Shown piece by piece: positions 31,440 to 42,635 of a DNA stretch of 64,000 nucleotides; the stretch's first letter is position 1, and the number at the start of each line of letters is the position of its first letter. The stretch is from Kingdonia uniflora (Eukaryota; Streptophyta; Magnoliopsida; Ranunculales; Circaeasteraceae). The position numbers were made by a program, and so were the translations under genes. Under the pieces are notes generated by a model. It had not been told where the DNA came from, made no database searches, and saw only the letters and a list, made by a program, of their open reading frames with translations. The stretch lies in contig JACGCM010001011.1 in assembly GCA_014058105.1 (NCBI GenBank), positions 1,307,501-1,371,500 on the forward strand, in the 5' to 3' direction.

Positions 31440-31690
31440 TCTTGTGTATGATAAAGATCATTGATTGAAAACTAGTATGATCTCCATTTTAATCGTTGAT
31501 ATATGTATAGATGGGTGATTAAAAGCTAGTATTATCTTTGCTTTAATCTGTATAGATGTCGATTGAAAGCTGGTATTACCTTTGCTTTAATCTATATATA
31601 TGTTAATTGAAAGCTAGTATTACCTTTGCTTTAATCTGTTTAGATGGTCGATTGAAAGCTAATATTACCTTTAATTTAATCTATGAGATT
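31440..31690. repeat. Minisatellite between pol and the antisense gene (minus copy)
   Basis: Four to five imperfect tandem units of roughly 45-65 bp, each carrying GATTGAAAGCTAGTATTACC and TTTGCTTTAATCT. Related units, two of about 160 bp, are found at the same place in the sister element (52505-52760). Confidence 0.75.
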
Positions 31691-31849
31691 TAGTAGATTC
31701 TATGTGAGTAGAGAGTAATGTGGGAAAAAACTTGGAAGTTTTTATTGAGTAGAATAGAATGTATACTGCTGGAGATTTAAATCTCACTTTTCGAATATAA
31801 AGAACAAGAATAGAGTACTCTGTAGTGGAGAAACTAGGGATTTAACGAT

Positions 31850-33001
31850 AATATCGCTTCAATCGCCTACTGTTCCATGGATTTTGGATTCAGACTCCTT
31901 TCTTTGTCATGAGATAGTACGATCCCAGGCCAGTTAGTTCAACGATAAGGAAAGGACCTTCTCAATTTTTGGTGAGCTTCCCAGCATGTTCTTCATTTAT
32001 GCTCTATTGGATTTCTCTGAGGACGAGATCGTAGATTTGGAACTCATAACTTTAGACTCTTCAGTTATACGAGCTGACAAGCATATAATGACATCGACCT
32101 AGGTTAGCAACAGTGCATTCCCTAGTTTCATCAATCCTGTTCGTATTATAGGCCAGTTCGAATTCATTCTCTTCATCGGTAAGCTTGTGATCTCTGACAT
32201 AATGGTGGTACTCTGTAGGAATGATGACCTCTGTGCCATAAGCCAGATGGAAGGGGGAATTTCTAGTTGATTGTCGTAGAGTAGTACGACATGCCCATAA
32301 GACATGAGGAAGCTCCCGTATCCAATTTCATTTCTTTTGTGATTGAAGCCTTTTCTTGAGTCCAGCCACTATGGTTTTATTGGTGATTTTGGCTTGGCCA
32401 TTACCTTGTGGGTAGTATGGATTGGATGGGGAATAGATGATATTGTGTTTGTTGAGGAAGGCTATGACCTTTTCTCCAGCGAGCTGCGGCCCGTTATCGA
32501 TCTGAATTAGGTGGGGGCATCTGAACTGTGTGATAATGTGTTCCCAGATAAAAGAGATGACATCTTCTTCTTTAATTTTGCAAAGAAGAACTGCTTCTAC
32601 CCATTTTGTAAAATAATCTGTTGCCACTAGTAAGTAATGTCGATTATCTGGCGTATTGGGAAATTCTCCCACGAGATCGAGCGCCCACCGCTTGAATGGC
32701 TAGAACACCTTGCTTGCATGTAGTTCGAGTGTAGGAACGTGGATCAATGTCGTTGACATGTGTCGCATTTGCGTGAGTACTGTTCTGCTTGCTTGCGCAT
32801 TCCTAGCCAGAATACTCCTTGTGTAATTACTCTATTTCCAAGTGATCGACCTATGGCATAGGAGCCACAAAGTCCTTCATGTAATTCCTTGAGCATTCCA
32901 TCAGCTTTCTTCTTGGAGAGGCACTTAACATAAGAGCATATCACAAATCGGTGGTATAGACGGCCGTTTTGAACTGCATAACGCTTCAATTTTTTGATCA
33001 A
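31850..33001 (-). pseudogene. Integrase, Tat-like minus copy
   Basis: Zinc-binding part 32744-33001 (LHEGLCGSYAIGR ... CDTCQRH). Core 32328-32672: ATDYFTKWVEA (first Asp), IDNGPQL (second Asp), and [11 protein letters not shown], where the catalytic Glu is Lys. C-terminal part 31850-32305 reads AYGTEVIIPTEY, EHAGKLTKN and PWNSRRLKRYY, with stops. The Glu-to-Lys change and stops argue against activity. Confidence 0.78.
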
Positions 33002-33334
33002 CTGTCATCGTTATTTTGGATCTGTTGGAAGGGGCCCGTCGCATTTGTTCTTCAGGCTGAGGTAGGTAGTAAAGGGCTTTCACCAATCATTGTCTTCCTC
33101 TTCATCGCCCCCAGTGTTGATCGTGTAAACAGAATGAAGATCAATGCTAGGGGTGGATATTACTTTGATTTGTAGATTTCATGCTTCTGTACCTAAAACC
33201 CTGGCTAAATAAGCCAAGGAATTGGCTTGTCTGTTCTTACCTCGAGGAAGATAGTGAAGAGTTTCTTTGGCAAACCTGCTCATCCTATCGGCAACGAGGG
33301 TTCCATATTCGATCATCTTACCATTTTTCTTATA

Positions 33335-34170
33335 CTATTCTGAGTAATGGTGGACGATGAGTAAAAATTCTATGCAGACTGAGAGCTCAGGGACGCCAAG
33401 CTCAAGCGCTAAGTCGAGTCTATGAATCAAACCTTTATACTCTTTGACATTGTTGGAGGTTTCAAAATCTAAGCGGATTGATTTCTCGATTTTTTTGTTG
33501 GAAGGTATAATTTGTACGATTCTAATTCCTGGCCTGCTGGTCCTGCTGAACCATATGTAAGAAGTATCCATCCTTTCTTTGTAATCTATTCAGCTCACTG
33601 GTCAAATGGTTTGGTGGGTGGATCTTATGTAATTTCTTCTGTAAGGTCAGGATCGTGCTCTTCCCAATCGGGATCTTACACAGGAAAATCCACAAGAAAA
33701 TCGGCAATGGCCTGTCCTTTTTCAAGATGTCGTTGTTCGAACTTGATATTATATTATCCCAGAATGAATGACCATTACTGCACTCTTCGCAACTTTTCTT
33801 TTTTAGACAAAACTTCTCAGAGTGGGTAGTTCGTCATGACTTTGACTTAATGAGCTTAAAAGTAGTGCTTGAGTTTCTGTGAAGTGTAAACAAGAGTTAG
33901 AAGGAGTATCTCAATTTTAGAATACCTCGTTTCTATTGGAGTGAGGGTTTTACTGATAAAATTGACTAACTTTTCGACCTTTCCTTCAAGTCAAATTAGA
34001 ACCGAGCTGATTGAATTGTCTGTAACTGCAAGGTAAATGATCGGTTTCTCATTGTCTACCGAGGTGCTCATGATGGGAGACTTTCCCAGATAGGTTTCAA
34101 ATTCATGAAAAGTTATATCACACTCTGTTGTCCACTGGATCTCTTCAGGCTGAACCTTTCCTTATTTGGC
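33335..34170 (-). pseudogene. RNase H region, Tat-like minus copy
   Basis: The clearest piece (33335-33571) reads IRLDFETSNNVKEYKGLIHR followed by LALELGVPELSV, matching the NNxAEYExL box of the RNase H of Tat and other plant gypsy elements (Ala-Glu is Val-Lys here). The remainder is in several frames. Confidence 0.65.
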
Positions 34171-34176
34171 ACAACC

Positions 34177-34960
34177 TCAGGGAAGTAAGAACGGCCATCG
34201 GTATCGATATGAAGACTTAGGGACAAAGCGGTTGATAACAACAATCTTGCCTATGAGTTTATGCACGTCCTTCTTAGTTTTAGGAGAGGACATGTTGAGG
34301 AGAGCTTGAATTTGATATGGGTCGGCCTCAATCCCTTTCTTGCTGATAAGATGATTGATGAACTTGCTTGAATGCACTCCGAATTGACATTTATCGGGAT
34401 TGAGCCGCATCCTGTACGAATGAAGAATGTTAAAGCTTGTGGAGAGATCTGTGACGTGGCCTTTTAACAGTAAGATCTTGCACAAGAGATCATCGATATA
34501 GACTTCAATAATTTCCCTCAAGTGTGCTTTGAACATTGCTGTCATTAACCGTTGATAAGTTGCTCTGGCATTCTTAAATTTAAAAGGTATGATTTTGTAA
34601 CAGTAAAGTCTCCTTTCAGTTATGAAAGTGGTCTTTTCCTGATCGGTTTCCATGATAGGTATTTGATTGTATCCAGAAACAAAATCCATCATAGATAATA
34701 GCTCGTGGCCTGTTGTGGAATCAAGAATTTGATGGATGATTGGAAGAGGTAAGATGTCCTTCGGAGTATGGTTATTTGGATCAGCGAAATTTACAGAAAC
34801 TCGGACTTTTCCATTCTTCTTTGGAACTGCGACAATGTTGGAGATCCAATTCGGGTACTTAGCTTCTCGAATGAATCCCACTTTGATTAACTTATCGATC
34901 TCAATGTTGACCTCATCTCAAAGATGAGGGGTGAGTCGTCGCTAATTCTTTTTGACCGCC
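34177..34960 (-). pseudogene. Reverse transcriptase, Tat-like minus copy
   Basis: 234-codon open stretch: MGFIREAKYPNWISNIVAVP, FVSGYNQIPI, TTFITERRLYCYKIIPF and EVYIDDLLCK. The YxDD box is intact. It ends within the thumb/connector (SPKTKKDVHKLIGKI). It is the best preserved pol domain of the two Tat-like copies, but flanking stops mean no full polyprotein can be made. Confidence 0.82.
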
Positions 34961-35192
34961 GTGGCGTTGTTGTTTATGCTCAATCTGTGACATGCCTTGG
35001 ATCGATCGACCCCTGACATTTCTTTGAAAGTCCATGCAAAGATGTTTTAATTCCTTCGTAAGAAGTGAATGAGAGCATCCTTGTCACGCTGGACCATCTT
35101 GGTACTAATATATAAACCCCTGCTAGGTCCATAAATGTCGATGTATTCTGTAGGTTCTTCTGTTAAAGGTTGTGACGAGTTTTCTGAAATTG

Positions 35193-35620
35193 TTATGCAG
35201 CGTATCTATCGAATGTGTCGAGATTGGCAAAAATTATATTTTTACAAGCTCGGGAAAGCTTTTGACTGCCGTTGATATTGTAGATGCTGTCATTGTGTTT
35301 GAAGTGAAGTGCTTGATGATAAGTGGAAGCAATTGCTTCTATGTTGTGGATCCGACAGCGGCCCATAATCCCGAGATAACGAGATTTGGTGTTGATGATG
35401 TAGAATACGACGTCGATTGTGACTGGTCCAGCGGTAATAGGTAAAATGATCTTGCCCATTCGTTCTTCTTTGGAACCATTAAATCCACTTATATCGATGT
35501 CGCTTGGAATAACTTGATCGGCCAGTCCCATCTGGTCGATCATGCTTTAAAAGAAAATCTCGATACCGCTACCAGTATCAATCATCATTATATGCATGAC
35601 AAATTTCTTCATCTTGAGCA
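35193..35620 (-). pseudogene. Aspartic protease, Tat-like minus copy
   Basis: The motif MIDTGSGIEIFF (ending at 35547) carries the catalytic DTGS. The rest continues after one stop at 35193-35543 (VIPSDIDISGFNGSKEERMG, then SRYLGIMGRCRIHN in place of the usual YNxILGR). It would process the polyprotein; the stop makes it inactive as it stands. Confidence 0.75.
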
Positions 35621-36009
35621 TGATAACCTGTACGTCATGATGAGGAAACTTTACATGACAGATGTCGCAATCCTTAAATGAAATCCCAAGTCGGTGATTG
35701 CTCAAATCAGGAAGAAGTTTAACCTCTTTATCTTGAGGTGTGAGATCGCAGCACTCGGATAATCTCCGTCGCTTGAATCTGTAAGAGTTGTTAATCTGAT
35801 GGATCTTGATCATGTTACTTTGGTACATATGGTACAGGTGTTTCTCCTCTGTTTGATATTTGACCTGGACTACTTCGATTTGAGTCGTAGCTACCATTCT
35901 TGTACGATTCCAGATCAACAATATACTCGTGCATTTTCCCATCTTTAAAAATATATTTGAGCAACCTCTGTAAAACATAAAAGTTATCAGTTTCATGATG
36001 ATTTACCTT

Positions 36010-37415
36010 TTGATGCATGCAGTACCGTCTGCCCTGATCGGCTCCAGCGGTTGAGATATACAATAAAACTTGTCTTTTGCTGAAATGGGAAAAATTGAGG
36101 AGATTTGGAAATTCATTTTGGGGAGGACCGGTTTGGGTAATAAATTACCCTTTTGAGGTTTGCCTGTATTTGTCTTGGAATGCTTTTGATCACCCTGGTC
36201 ATCCTTTGGTTCACTGTTGTATTATGTGTTTGGACTTTTAATGGATAGGACAGATTTATTAGATTTATGCCTTTCGGCCATCATCCATTTTAGGTTGACA
36301 TACCCATTGACCTTGGTGATCATATCTTCCAAAGTCGCTGGCTTGTTTAAGAAGAGATACTCTTTTGTGTTGTAATTGAGTTAGAGCGCATTGGAAAAAG
36401 TACTAACAACTGTTTTCTGATCCAGATTATCAGCTTTTCTTGCGAGCTCCAAAAAATTCTTTGCAAAGACCTCGAGCTTCCCTCCTTGTGACTGTTTGAG
36501 ACTAATAAGAAAATATAAATTCTCTTCCTCGTCTTTATTGTGAGCATAAGCCTTGACAAAATTCTTCTGTAGTTGATCGAATGTAAGGATGGAATCTTCA
36601 GGAAGAGAATAGAACCACCGTAGTGGTTCTCCCTGTAGACTAATTGTGAGCAGACGACATATAATATGGTTGAGGTTTGAGTACAATCCCAAGGAATCTC
36701 AGAATTGCTGAATGTGCCCCTTCGAATCGGTGCCTTTGTATTTCTGTATCTTCGGAATATGGAAACCTGTTGGTACTTCCATATCAAATAACTCCTTGGC
36801 AATCAGACTCCCTTGTAACTTGGTGAAATCCTCCTTACTGCCTGGAGCTTGAGCTTTAATCAGCTCCTTAATATGTTGATCCATGTGCTCTTGTGTGATG
36901 TACTAACGTATTATCTGAGTGTTTTGGCGAATTGGTTGAGGATTATGTTTTCCGGTTCCTTTGCTCAAGCGCTCTCGTGCTAGAATTCGGGGTTGAGTTC
37001 CCTGTTCCTTCGCCTGATGTTTGGAAGGCAGAAGACCCCTTCTGATATCAGACTGAGCTTCTCTGCCCAAATAAATTAAAGGTTGAGGTTCGTGCTAAAG
37101 ATTTCCAGAAATGGCTTTGTTGGTTGCTCCTCAAGTGCCTAATCTTTCTCGTGCAGAAACTCGGGAGTTTGCTGGTACTTGATTACAATCCCTGGTGGGG
37201 GGAGCCTGTTGAGTGTCTTGCAAAGCTTGTAATACGGTCTGCATAGTTATCATCTGCTCTTCATGTCTTTTAAATGCTGCCAAATAACCTTGATGCTTAC
37301 TTTCAAGCTCTTTTTCATGGACCTCACAGTCGAGAGTTATCTTCCATTTGAGTTCATTACGTTTCACTATTTCGGTATGGAGATTCGCCCGTAGTTTAGC
37401 AAGCTGTTCTGGCAT
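36010..37415 (-). pseudogene. Gag, Tat-like minus copy
   Basis: Starts MPEQLAKLRANLHTEIVKRN at 37415, followed by QEHMDQHIKELIKAQ (about 36850-36900), the capsid core (36381-36692: GEPLRWFYSLPEDSILTFDQ, FVKAYAHNKDEEENLYFL) and a C-terminal CX2HX4HX4C-like knuckle at about 36005-36045, where His and the last Cys are changed (CMHQKVNHHETDNF). Frameshifts at about 36690 and stops are present. Confidence 0.75.
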
Positions 37416-37530
37416 AACTGATAGATTGAGCTAGACTCTTGTTATTGGTCATTTGGAAGTGACCATGGTTGGAAATTGATAGTTTGAGTAAAGTATGCCT
37501 TAGGATACCGTAGAAAATGTCTTCTTTCCT

Positions 37531-37545
37531 ATAAACGGTGCCAAA
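37531..37545 (-). other. Primer binding site, Tat-like minus copy
   Basis: Minus-strand TTGGCACCGTTTATAGG follows the LTR end ATTACA. It is a mutated form of the TGGCGCC-type site seen intact in the sister copy (42561-42577). Confidence 0.65.
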
Positions 37546-38123
37546 TGTAATGGCCTAATTCCGTAGCTCGAAATGGCTTGAAATTAGATCTTACACCAAA
37601 TGTACATGTGATTAAAATCAATGTAATACAAGAAATGACACAGGTAATTTAACGTGGAAAACCTTTGAATAGGTAAAAAACCATGACCTTGAGTTGAAGG
37701 TTTAGTAACTGTAACTTTTATTGCCTGAGGCTAATATCTTATTACAAGTGATCTCTTGAACTAGAAATGCTTGATCTTGAAATAAGAAGTTTTATGGTGT
37801 TTAAAATCTTGAAATTCTTGTGCTTTTCTGGTCCTTATCTCCTCTAGAACTTTTTCTTTATATAGACCTTACCCGTAGCTTGTTATCGTGTAGAAGCACA
37901 TTTTCCAAATAATGAGGTAAGTGGTAGTTGAATGTCTAACTATTTAGTTCGTGGGGGACATGTGTCTTTAACTTGTTCACATTTTGCTGTAGTGCTCGAT
38001 CCACATTCTTTATCAGTTCGTGGTCTATGTGGCAATACTGACTGTACATGTCACGTGTATAATGCGTGAGTCTGATACAGAGGTAGTACAAGTTTGGACT
38101 AGGTCAAGGGATAGGTCCCTATA
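37546..38123 (-). repeat. LTR of the Tat-like minus element
   Basis: About 578 bp on the minus strand from TATAGGGACC to ATTACA, aligning with 41938-42558 and 59562-60159. A purine-rich tract (GCGAGGGAGCAAT) lies at its outer side, which is what normally precedes a 3' LTR, although this LTR is followed by a primer site and gag. Confidence 0.78.
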
Positions 38124-39090
38124 ATTGCTCCCTCGCAACTGAAGGCATGAGTGGCTTTAGTTGAGAAAAACCTTTTGACTGTTAGTATTGGAAGTTGGAA
38201 AGTGATGTATTGATGGGGAATTTCACTGGTGGGGTACTCTATATTTATTTATGAAAGACTGTATCTGGCATTTTTTGAAGATGGAAATGATAGATGTACT
38301 TGACGTTTGGGGTTCCGAGATAAGTTGTTCTTTGAATGATGACTGCTTTGGAAACATTTCTTTGCCTTGAATGTGGGTTTGATATAAATAGTACCTGAAC
38401 TGTAGTATTTGTCATCCCTTTGAAAGTATTCTGTTACTCTGAGTATTTCCTGCTGTACTCTGTTTATGAGAATGGTGAAGACCAGGCGGCTGGTGTATGA
38501 AGAGAGGGTGTCTACTGAAGTTCAGAGGTTGCAGTTGCGATATTTTGGCAACCAAACTTTGGAGATGCCCACGCCCATTCCCGTTCCACTGGCTTATCAT
38601 GGGATGATGAAGGAAGAGGCGGTTGAAGCTGAGGATGACTGCTACCACATGTAGAGGTTCTACTATGTGGTTCTGTCTGGGGAGTAGTGTCGGTTATGCC
38701 TTCGCCGGATGGCAGAGGATGTGATTGAGGAGATAGATGTGAGGCCGACGTATATACGAGGCAGTACTGCCGGTATCATGCGAGGGATTGAGTTCTTAAG
38801 TAGGACCTCCTTTAATCTCTACCAATTCGAAGCTGGTGGGGGTTATGGAGGAAGAGACGGTGGTGGTAGAAAAGAGGGACGGAGATTGGAAATCTTTCTT
38901 CTGCATAATCATCATTTCTTGTAGTGATGAAGTTCCTCCTTATGAAGGTTGGTTCAAGTACTGATACCTTAGCTTCCTCAGTTTCATATGGAAGTAAATA
39001 GTATGAAGGATTGCCTAGGCCATTCTTGCATTTTGTATTCCCTCTTTTGTAGCATGTGATGTAATGAAGGTTTTTGAAATGAAATAAACA
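38124..39090 (-). mobile_element. 3' end of a further Tat-like copy, joined to the LTR
   Basis: 38171-39030 is a second copy of 24747-25600 (same order, from GACTGTTRGTATTGGAAG to GTATGAAGGATTGCC). It represents the internal 3' end that should sit before a 3' LTR. Its adjacency to 37546-38123 makes a partial element-LTR-element arrangement. The right border near 39030-39100 is unclear. Confidence 0.7.
38466..38654 (+). CDS. Small antisense ORF of the Tat-like family, open copy
   Basis: 62 codons: MRMVKTRRLVYEERVSTEVQ then RLQLRYFGNQTLEMPTPIPV. It is the only uninterrupted version besides 59029-59262 (minus). Related reading continues after the stop (38709-38924, Gly-rich GGGYGGRDGGGR). Unrecognised protein. 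Confidence 0.42.
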   Translation: MRMVKTRRLVYEERVSTEVQRLQLRYFGNQTLEMPTPIPVPLAYHGMMKEEAVEAEDDCYHM

Positions 39091-39118
39091 GGCGTTAAAT
39101 CGTTCAAATTTGTGATAT

Positions 39119-41260
39119 TTGTTTGAATTTCTTGCAACTCATAATCTTTTCTTTTGTTTCAAACTATCAGTGAGATCGACATCTACAATGGAAGACTCCG
39201 TAGATGAGAATTGGACGAAAGTTATTCGCGATGAGTCCCCAGAAAGGTCTAAAAATGAACGTATTATAAACCCGTTGTTAGCGGAAGCTCCATATGAGGG
39301 TCAACATTTTTATACTGTTGAGGACACACATTTGTGGTTCGAACGATATGGAAGAGGGCAGGGTTTCTCCACCAAAATATGCAATTCTACTAAGCGTTCG
39401 AGATCCGAGGATATAGGTAGAGCCTAATTATTTTGTTTGAACAATGACTTTTCAAAGAAAATCCTTGGGATAAATCTGGAGACAAGCGATATAAATGGGA
39501 ACGGAAGATCATCTGATAAGTGTGGGTGAAAAGTAATGATGGCCATTAATTGGAATACAAAAATAGGCAAATATGTTGTCACAAGTTTTACGGATATCCA
39601 TAACCATAAACTTGTATCTCCGCGGAATCATCATCGTATGAAGGTTAACAAATTCTTTCCAGAAGAAGCAAAAAACCTTACAGCGACATTTGAGCTCCAC
39701 AATATTTCCGTGAGCAAGGTGTCGACATTATTCCAAGATAAAATCTTCAACAAACAGGATTATTCTAACCACAATGCCAAAGTAAATAAGGAACTGCTAG
39801 GCAGAGGAGATGCACAAGCCGTGTTGGAGTGGTTTAGGAAGAAACAAAATGAAGATTCGATGTTTTATTTCGATATAGAATTAAATGAGGACCAAGTACT
39901 CAATTTTTTTTTGGATTGATGGACGTTCATGATGCGCATGCGAGGCATTTGGAGATGTCATCACCTTCGATACTATGTACCAGACCAATGTCAACAAGAT
40001 GCCCTTTGCTTCATTTGTAGGGATCAACAACCACTACCAAACGATTCAATACGGATGTGATCTACTAAGAAATGAGCAAGAAAATATAGTTGTTCCATAA
40101 TTGGCTCAAGGCAATGAACTGGTCAAGATGCAGCTATGGTCGCCGCTATTCCCAAGGTACAGAAGTAGTTTGAATTGGACATGCTAGCTAAATTGTCAAT
40201 TTAACAGCCTAATCGACAATATATAGTCGAGTAGGAGCAGGTATTGACCATTTATTGTTGGCATAGGCTGTGATCGACAATATCATATACTATTAACTTT
40301 TGTCATTGATTATAAATTTTGGTTTATTTCCAGGTCTTCCCCAGCAACAGACATCGATTGCGTTTATGGCTTATCACAAACAAATTTCCTGAGAAAATCG
40401 GCCATGTTTATCGAGAACCATTTACATTCAAAGAAGATATTAATTCGATAATGCACAACGCATATGAGGCCGTAGATTTTGAAACCAGGTGGATGGAACT
40501 AATGAAGAAACATAAATTGAATGATAACCTTTGGATGCAAGGCATCTTCAATATTATACATAGATGGATACCGTTATGGAATATGTCAACCTTCTTTGCA
40601 GGCATGAGCACTACAGGATTGAGTGAGTTCATAAACAACTTCTTTAATGGTTGGTTGCCAATAACAACTAGATTGTACAATTTTGTGACCAAGTATGAGG
40701 CTGCCATTTTAGATGTATATGACCGAGAAAGTGGAGAAGACTTTGCGTCATAACACAGATATCATCAAGTTGGTCCTCAACAAGTTCTATTTTAAGGTGC
40801 TACAAAAATTTACACAAGAACAATGTTCCACAAACTTCAGGATCAATTTGACCAGGTAATCAACTTCGTTGCAATATAAATAAACGTAGAGGCAACCTCC
40901 GATAAGATACGATGAAGTCCCATAGTGGTCGTACCGAGTCATTTGAGCTAAATATAGACTTAGAAAAGCTAACTGGTAATTGTGGATGCAAGTTTTTTGA
41001 GTATGTTGGACTCTAATGTTGTCACCTCCTGAAGGTATTTTCAAAATACGACAGTCTCAAAATACCTTCGGCTTTCATTATGACAAGGTGGAAGATTGGT
41101 ACAAACAAGTTCTCAAGGTCGTATGATGAAAGTTATTTGGTAGAAGAGAACTTACGATATCCCTTACGCCATAGCCACATATCCCTTCATGTATCAAAGT
41201 TATTCAAAAGGGCCTCGAAGATTAAAGAAAGTTTTGAATTTGTAGTTTGCAGCTAGACGA
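39119..41260 (+). pseudogene. FAR1/FHY3-like (MULE-transposase-derived) pseudogene
   Basis: All parts of a FAR1-related protein are present in order: FAR1 DNA-binding domain (39119-39660, ending VVTSFTDIHNHKLVSPRNHH), MULE transposase domain (39690-40850: FGDVITFDTMYQTNVNKMPF in a shifted frame at about 39955, then after an intron VFPSNRHRLRLW, FFAGMSTTGLSEFINNFF) and a SWIM zinc finger (40977-41042: CGCKFFEYVGL, stop, CCH). Breaks: TAA at 39425, TGA near 39527, a frameshift in the T-run at 39905-39913, and stops at 40751, about 40793 and inside the SWIM motif. It is either a decayed light-signalling-type regulator or the dead transposase of a Mutator-like element. Confidence 0.75.
40157..40333 (+). 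other. Intron of the FAR1-like pseudogene
   Basis: Donor AAG|GTACAG and acceptor TTTCCAG|GTC exactly restore the family reading AAIPKV|FPSNRHR. The intron contains ATTGTCAATT, AATCGACAATAT and GATCGACAATAT, words of the surrounding host repeat. Confidence 0.6.
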
Positions 41261-41937
41261 GATAGAGTCTTACCTTGATCACTACGATGAGTCTTTAACA
41301 CAGAAGAATACATCGGAACCAAACATCTCAACTTCTTTAGCATATTTTATTATGTCTGGAACTATCATTTTAAACCCTCTCGTTGTTCAAACCAAAGGAT
41401 GAGCGAAGACTGACAAATGGACATGCCCACTTCTCAAAACGAAGATAGCGGAATCAAGTAAGTACATATTCGACACTATGCATAAACGCCATATTCTCCG
41501 TGATTACTCTATAATGTGTTTCCCATGTATTTTTCCCATATTTATAATCAGAATAAATTTCATGCAGGAGACAATAATAGGGATTTTGTTCATCCGTTGT
41601 AAGAAAATCACGATAACCACGACATCTAGGGAACTAGAAGGAGTTGACTTGCATTGCGAATGCCTTTCTTTAATTAATAAATCTGTATCCCTTTCATTAT
41701 TATTGTTGACAAGGGAATGCTGTATTGTTTGAACTTTCAATTTGCTTTCTATTTGGAAATTGAAAATAGGGCAGTAGCAATGGATTATACTTTATTTTTT
41801 ATTATAAATTTGTAGATTCCTCAATGTTACAAACAATGTAAGACATATTATTTCATTATGCAGGGTAAATTGTCGGACATATAGCAGTAAATTGTCAGTC
41901 AATCTATTTATGCCGATAATAATTTATTTATATTGTC
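41261..41937. other. Flank with ATTGTC/CGACAAT words
   Basis: No gene was recognised. 41865-41937 holds AATTGTCGGACAT, AATTGTCAGTC and GCCGATAATAATTTATTTAT. The last reads across the inserted Tat-like element into 60165 and resembles 60320-60360. Confidence 0.45.
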
Positions 41938-42558
41938 TGTAGGGGGCTACCCCTCGACCTTACTCAATTCGAGCTATCTCCAGTTCGAACTACCACCATG
42001 TCAGACTCACACATTCTCCACATGACTTTAACAGTCAACATTGCCACCTACTCTACGAATTGATGAAAAACATAGGTTGAGCTCAAACAAAAATGACTTG
42101 AACAAGTCAAAGACACATGTCCTTCACGAATTTAATAGTAACTCAGTCAGCCGCTACTAAACCACAGTGTTTGGAGAACGTACTTCAGCACGATGAGGAG
42201 CTGCGGAGAAGGCCTATATAAAAAAGAAGTTCCAGAAGAGACAAGGACCAGAAAAATACATGAGAAATTACCAAGAAAACTATATTTTCTAGATTATCAA
42301 AACTTCAAACTTCTTATTCACAAGATCAAGCATTTCTAAGTCGAGAAATCATTTGTAATAAGGAATTGGCCTCAAGCAAAAAAAGTTACTATTACGAAAA
42401 CCCTTAACTCGAGGTCGTGGTTTTTTTTTCCTAATTAGAGGTTTTCCACGCTAAATCACTTGTGTCATTTCTTGCTTTCTATTAGATTTTTGTCATAGGT
42501 ACATTGGTGTAAGAGTTAATTCTATGCCACTTCGAGCTTACGGAATTATGCCATTACA
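41938..42558 (+). repeat. 5' LTR, Tat-like plus copy
   Basis: 621 bp from TGTAGGGGGC to CATTACA. Contains a TATA-like GGCCTATATAAAA at about 42213. Aligns with 59562-60159 and with the minus-element LTR. Confidence 0.85.
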
Positions 42559-42560
42559 TT

Positions 42561-42577
42561 TGGCGCCATCTGTGGGA
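42561..42577 (+). other. Primer binding site, Tat-like plus copy
   Basis: TGGCGCCATCTGTGGGA, a form common in plant Tat-type gypsy elements and distinct from the iMet site of the other elements here. Confidence 0.75.
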
Positions 42578-42635
42578 AAGATTGCATTTCCACGATATCC
42601 TAAGACATACTTTTCCACTGCTACAAATTTCAATC

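Larger units (their letters stand above)
24747..38123 (-). mobile_element. Tat-lineage-like Ty3/gypsy retrotransposon, minus copy, 3' LTR lost
   Basis: Minus-strand order: LTR (38123-37546), primer site TTGGCACCGT, gag, protease (DTGS), RT (YIDD), RNase H, integrase (ending about 31850), a minisatellite (31440-31690), then about 6.6 kb bearing a gene on the opposite (plus) strand. Domain order is Ty3/gypsy. The TGGCGCC-type primer site in the sister copy, the CX2HX4HX4C gag knuckle and an extra antisense ORF after pol are typical of the Tat lineage, so that placement is likely though inferred. The 3' LTR is missing, cut at 24747 next to copy II. Confidence 0.82.

Noticed and set aside
33512..33829. 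Plus-strand 105-codon open frame
   Set aside because: Lies over the minus-strand RNase H region of the Tat-like element; the minus strand carries the conserved motifs.
40319..40753. Separate 144-codon gene
   Set aside because: It is the second part of the FAR1-like pseudogene's MULE domain after the intron at 40157-40333.
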